From contig NZ_SPNJ01000001.1 in assembly GCF_004563925.1 (NCBI RefSeq), positions 1,488,001-1,552,000 on the forward strand: DNA of 64,000 bases, written 5' to 3'. This document shows positions 60,398 to 64,000 of the stretch, one piece after another (position 1 is the first letter of the stretch; each line of letters starts with the position of its first letter). The translations under genes were made by a program, and so were the position numbers. Origin of the DNA: Herbaspirillum sp. 3R11 (GTDB taxonomy: Bacteria > Pseudomonadota > Gammaproteobacteria > Burkholderiales > Burkholderiaceae_D). The notes below the pieces were generated by a model, which ran no database searches, was not told where the DNA came from, and saw nothing but the letters and a program-made list of their open reading frames with translations.

Positions 60398-61756
60398 TCA
60401 TCGATTCAAAGGAACGAGAACCGCCGTTGTAGGAAGATAACGCGGCGTAGTCCCGGAAGTAACACGTTGTTCTGCGTTCTTTGCGGCTTCCAACGTTTGA
60501 AGTTTATTCTGCAAATTCGTTAACGAGTCTTCAAGACTTTTCTTTTCAGTAGATGAAGGAATCTTAGAATTCTCTGCAACCTCGGCCGTTAAAGAATTCA
60601 CAGCGGGAAGAGCCACATTCGATCTTAAGCTCAAAGTCGCAATCTTCCCGACCAAAGTTTCGACGAATTTCTGTTCCTCGGCAGGCTTAGCCGATGAACT
60701 ATCCACGAGTTTCTTCTTATCTGCCTCTACTTTCGCGGCGGCCTGGTCCACTGCCTGTTGAGCCGTGGCTGTCTCTGCCGCCTTCTTGTCGGTGACTTCC
60801 TTGTCCAACGCCGCCTTCAATCTAGACTTATACCCTCGGTATTCAGCGATACTATCTAAGGTCGCGATACGAGCATCTTTATTCTTTGATTCGAAATTTG
60901 TCGCTAATATTTTTATAAACGGATCATTTTTAATACTGTTTATTGAATCAGAAGTAAGGCTCGCTCCAGGTGCGAAAATCTCGATGACGTATAACTTGTA
61001 AAGAGAATCGTCCGAAAATTTTCCAATACTGCCCGCACCGTACATATCGGCATAGAGTGTAGTTGTCAAAATATCGCCCTTAGCTTGATCAATCGGACTA
61101 GCCAACGAAGTATCGGGAAGAACATATTTAACAGCGTCCAAACCGGACTTTAAAATATCTTTGATCGTCTGCCGAGAACAACCCTGATGGTAATTAATCA
61201 GCCATCTTTTTATCTCGTCATAATTAGCCGGCAGTTGAGATGTGAAATTTTTTGCCGTGAGCTCACGCCCTTCAGACATTTTCTTCCCCACTTCTTCGAT
61301 CGCACCAATGATGATGTCATTCTTAAAAGTGTCGATGGAAGCATTTCCTGCACTGAGCCCGAGAGATCCCTTCGCGAGAGAACTAGGATTTGCACCGTTT
61401 ATCCCTGCTATGCCTAGAATCAGATTTCCCGCAATATTAAGAATGTTCTTAAAAAATCCACTATCTCGATCTGCTCGCCCCAACGAACTGATCCACAATT
61501 TGCAACTGCTATCTGACAATGTAATTCCAGCCTGAGCATAGTCCATCAATGCGACTTTCTTTAGTCTCGCCTTTTCATCAATCGCAATAAAATTTTCTTC
61601 TTGCTTTGCATAGTCATCGAAGGGTTGCTTAGGCTCATAAGAATCGTCGAAAAAATTTCCGGCTGCGGCAATCAGTGGAGCAAAGGAAATGACCACGACT
61701 CCAATCTTCAACAGAATTTTTCCGTGCAATGCAGATACAGACAATGTCTTTTTCAT
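60398..61756 (-). CDS. Exported hypothetical protein with coiled-coil C-terminus
   Basis: Protein of about 452 residues. Signal peptide 'KILLKIGVVVISFAPLIAAAG' in residues 12-32. The mature part has a globular region (to ~300) with two Cys ('DSSCKLW', 'HQGCSRQTI') and an Ala/Lys/Glu-rich coiled-coil region (about 305-370, 'TATAQQAVDQAAAKVEADKKKL'), then a Ser-rich region. No family recognised. ATG at 61756 with GGAG. Periplasmic; located two positions from the coupling protein, so a conjugation-related envelope role is possible but unproven. Confidence 0.65.
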   Translation of the reverse strand: MKKTLSVSALHGKILLKIGVVVISFAPLIAAAGNFFDDSYEPKQPFDDYAKQEENFIAIDEKARLKKVALMDYAQAGITLSDSSCKLWISSLGRADRDSGFFKNILNIAGNLILGIAGINGANPSSLAKGSLGLSAGNASIDTFKNDIIIGAIEEVGKKMSEGRELTAKNFTSQLPANYDEIKRWLINYHQGCSRQTIKDILKSGLDAVKYVLPDTSLASPIDQAKGDILTTTLYADMYGAGSIGKFSDDSLYKLYVIEIFAPGASLTSDSINSIKNDPFIKILATNFESKNKDARIATLDSIAEYRGYKSRLKAALDKEVTDKKAAETATAQQAVDQAAAKVEADKKKLVDSSSAKPAEEQKFVETLVGKIATLSLRSNVALPAVNSLTAEVAENSKIPSSTEKKSLEDSLTNLQNKLQTLEAAKNAEQRVTSGTTPRYLPTTAVLVPLNR

Positions 61757-62288
61757 GATGCTCCAATCTTTGTATTTGATATTCAAGGGAACAGATGAGC
61801 CCCACAAATCCGAGGCGAAGCAATACTAGCAATCTGGGTCAAAGACCTGAATTGTTATTTCTGACGATGCTACGTATGTTTAATACCCCCCAAGCGAAAA
61901 TCGGCCGCAACTTCTCTTAGTCATTCATTTTCATTAGCCGATTTCGCTTTTAATACTAGCCGAGATTCAGGACAGGTAAGACTTCCAACTGAATTTAATT
62001 AAAAAACAATCGCGTTAATTTCCCTCTCGGAAATACTTTTCTTCCTCACCCGGTACTCCGATGATGAACACTTCATTGAAGTTGTTCCCAGATACCATCC
62101 ATGGCTGTTCGAGTCTGATCTTTGTACAGAATGACTTTTCATAAAAACATACGAGGTATCATTTATGAGGCCAATTCTTCTCGGAGCATCCAATTTTTAG
62201 ACCGGTTGGATTGGCGTTGCAATGGGGTCTCATGAACACCTGGCCTACCAACATGAGTGTCCAATCCTCATGCTGGTAGGCTTTCTCT
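61757..62288. other. 532-bp non-coding stretch before the coupling protein gene end
   Basis: No convincing gene. Two large inverted repeats: one with arms 61893-61905 and 61937-61948 (12-13 bp, one base missing in one arm, 31-base loop, then TTTTAATAC), and one with arms 62244-62257 and 62267-62280 (14 bp, one mismatch, 9-base loop). The second follows the stop of the coupling protein gene and may be its terminator. Confidence 0.45.
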
Positions 62289-64000
62289 TCATGCCATTAT
62301 TTTCTCAGCGACCTCTTCCACATGCATTGCTTTCGCAATTTTCGGATACATCCATTTTGCAGGGACATGTGCCGGCCTTTTTTTCGGATAATCCACGTGG
62401 GGCCAGAATAGTTCATACGCATCCCCCTCCAACACGAGGCTCATCACAACACCCCCTGGCCGAATCTCATTGCCGAATCGAGAACTAAATTCCTGCGGTT
62501 TATACAAGACCACATCTTCTTTGACATACGAAGTACTCACTGTGGGTGTAGACGCCTCCTGAGTTCTAGACGACGATCTGGTCTTGTATTCGACCTCTTG
62601 AGAACCGATCCACTTCGAAAGCATTTCAGCCGTCTCGCCTGGCCCCATTCTCCCGATCAAGGTTGATTTACACATCGACAGCAGCGAGTTCACCATCGCC
62701 TTCCCGTAGATTTCCTCTAACTGCGAAAAATCTTGGCAGGCTAGAAGGCAACGAAAATTCCTCGAACGCCCCATTGAAAATAACGTTCTGATCGGCACGT
62801 TGCCCATTTCTGCGGCCTCGTCCGCGATAAACCAGTACTTCCGTCCATAGGTGTCATCCATGGCCGGACTGCTGACCAATCCCGCGATCACAGCCAAGAT
62901 GCCCGGCACGAATGCTTTCACCAGATGAGGATATTTGCCGTGCCCCTGAAAAATGATCTGACGATGGCGATCAGGAACGGCGGTCATCCACTCGACAAAA
63001 CTGATCTTTCGATCTTCTGGCACGTCAGCCCATGCCAACGCTAATGTGTATACCGGAGAACAAAAAGACGCGAGAGTAATCAACAGTCCTTGCGTCGTCA
63101 CTGACATCTTTTCAACCGATCTCACCGCTTCTCTATGATGACGCTGCATGATCGGAAGAAGTGCCTTGATTGGCGTGTCTAACATATCAGCCAATTCCTT
63201 CCAGCCCCAAAGCCGTCCATAGGTCGCCCTGAGATACTTCATGTAGCCGACAAAGATTTGCCGAGAACCGCTTGACCACATAGGATCGCTGGTCTCTTTG
63301 ATCATGGCCTCGGCAAAGGCCGCCATGTCGGCTTCTCCACGCAGATCTTTGCCAATATCCCATGCACAAGAACGAGAATCCCAAGGGGCTATGATCGAAG
63401 GTTGATCAAACGCTTGCGTGAAGTCGCCCTTGGGGTCAAAGAGCAGCAATTGTTCATCACGTTCAATGATGCTGTTTACGATGGGCTTGATCGCAGTGGA
63501 TTTCCCGGCGCCGACTCCGCCACAAATGAGCATGTGCTCACGCCACAATTCGCCTGGATACGCAACACTCGGTGATAGAGGTACATCCGGATGACGGTTG
63601 TTCTTCTCTTTCAGTTTCTTATTCAGCCTGAAAACGGCCTCACCTCTGTCGTAACGGCGTGGCCCTCGTAAATAAACAAAGTTCTCTTTGGGCTTCCAGA
63701 TATTTCTAGCCAGCCCAACACTCATAAAAGACGACGCAATCAGTGAAAGTAAAAGACGAATTTGAACCTCGTCTTTAGTCAACATATTGGCAAAAAAAGC
63801 AGAAATTGAATTTTCGGAATTAACGTTCAATTGCTGAAATCCGGGCTTTACCGATTCCGTATTTAACCTTCGGACTAACCCAGAGAACTCTCCGTGTTCT
63901 TCCTTCATGGGAAAGCAGAACAGGATGACCGCCAGCGACAAGAGAAAAGAACCCATCCAAATCACTAACGTCGAGACCAGTGCTCTCCATACGTAAATTG
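62289..64000 (-). CDS. Conjugative coupling protein TraD/VirD4 family, 5'-truncated by the window
   Basis: Type IV secretion coupling ATPase that brings relaxosome DNA to the mating channel. Visible ~570 residues. Two N-terminal membrane segments, Walker A 'GGVGAGKST', Walker B 'YWFIADEAAEMG', and 'LLFDPKGDFTQAF' and 'LLACQDFSQLEEIYG' motifs typical of TraD (SXT-type). The frame is open to the right edge, so the true start is probably outside; GTG at 63965 and ATG at 63956 would cut the first helix. Marks the region as a conjugative element. Confidence 0.85.
   Translation of the reverse strand, partial: IYVWRALVSTLVIWMGSFLLSLAVILFCFPMKEEHGEFSGLVRRLNTESVKPGFQQLNVNSENSISAFFANMLTKDEVQIRLLLSLIASSFMSVGLARNIWKPKENFVYLRGPRRYDRGEAVFRLNKKLKEKNNRHPDVPLSPSVAYPGELWREHMLICGGVGAGKSTAIKPIVNSIIERDEQLLLFDPKGDFTQAFDQPSIIAPWDSRSCAWDIGKDLRGEADMAAFAEAMIKETSDPMWSSGSRQIFVGYMKYLRATYGRLWGWKELADMLDTPIKALLPIMQRHHREAVRSVEKMSVTTQGLLITLASFCSPVYTLALAWADVPEDRKISFVEWMTAVPDRHRQIIFQGHGKYPHLVKAFVPGILAVIAGLVSSPAMDDTYGRKYWFIADEAAEMGNVPIRTLFSMGRSRNFRCLLACQDFSQLEEIYGKAMVNSLLSMCKSTLIGRMGPGETAEMLSKWIGSQEVEYKTRSSSRTQEASTPTVSTSYVKEDVVLYKPQEFSSRFGNEIRPGGVVMSLVLEGDAYELFWPHVDYPKKRPAHVPAKWMYPKIAKAMHVEEVAEKIMA

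Noticed and set aside
61999-62193. 64-codon frame on the minus strand in the element gap
   Set aside because: No ribosome-binding site and unlike a protein in composition; probably chance in AT-rich DNA.
54097-64000. Insertion sequence or transposase inside the element
   Set aside because: No transposase frame or terminal inverted repeats seen; mobility is inferred only from the coupling protein and the tRNA fragment.

Overview
The window looks like chromosome of a GC-rich betaproteobacterium of the order Burkholderiales, most likely family Oxalobacteraceae (Herbaspirillum or a close relative). I infer this from gene content: a Burkholderiales-type 16-strand porin, the YciB-BolA-PpiC run, PpiD, a full-length single-chain PurL, a 2-aminoethylphosphonate uptake cluster, and a Liv transporter grouped with two acyl-CoA ligases. 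No rRNA or ribosomal protein is present to fix the genus. The last ~10 kb (from about 54.1 kb) is clearly more AT-rich and reads as the left end of an integrated element.

Layout. 1-2.9 kb: end of a 2-aminoethylphosphonate ABC transporter (permease, binding protein) and a linked FAD oxidoreductase. 3-9.6 kb: LysR and FadR/GntR regulators divergent from SDR, aldehyde dehydrogenase, SDR and an MFS anion symporter, probably catabolism of a sugar acid or hydroxy acid. 9.7-16.3 kb: housekeeping and stress genes (SelO, MsrB, YciB, BolA, PpiC, porin). 16.4-31.6 kb: PurL, a quinone-oxidoreductase-like enzyme with a divergent LysR regulator, a BON lipoprotein, a DadA-like oxidase, NnrDE, a DMT exporter, an ABC ATPase divergent from a GDSL esterase, a class I amidotransferase and PpiD. 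Upstream of PpiD is a candidate small RNA with its own promoter and terminator. 32.1-41.8 kb: acyl-CoA ligase, LivG-H-M-K-F and a PaaK-like CoA ligase on the minus strand, with a divergent Crp/Fnr regulator. 41.9-46.5 kb: a four-gene signalling cluster (membrane histidine kinase, REC-PAS-kinase, NarL-type regulator, CheY-like receiver).

47.1-53.9 kb is a Csu-type (archaic chaperone-usher) pilus locus: a short pilin-like protein, chaperone, usher, a subunit in the tip position, then four tandem spore-coat-U pilins. Three of these pilins share an almost ungapped ~140-bp upstream block. It holds an inverted repeat with constant spacing, a TAAAGT element, and a leader stem-loop whose stem covaries while its distance to the start codon stays fixed.

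54.08-64 kb: immediately after the pilus terminators lies a 17-bp sequence identical to the 3' end expected of tRNA-Asp, in the orientation expected for the tRNA-fragment end of an element that extends to the right. The element carries two small membrane proteins, an overlapping kinase-kinase-PP2C operon, several unrecognised proteins and, at the right edge, a TraD/VirD4-type conjugation coupling protein. This is probably an integrative conjugative element, and the kinase/phosphatase set is its most interesting cargo.

All calls come from reading the sequence. No database search, alignment program or folding program was run.
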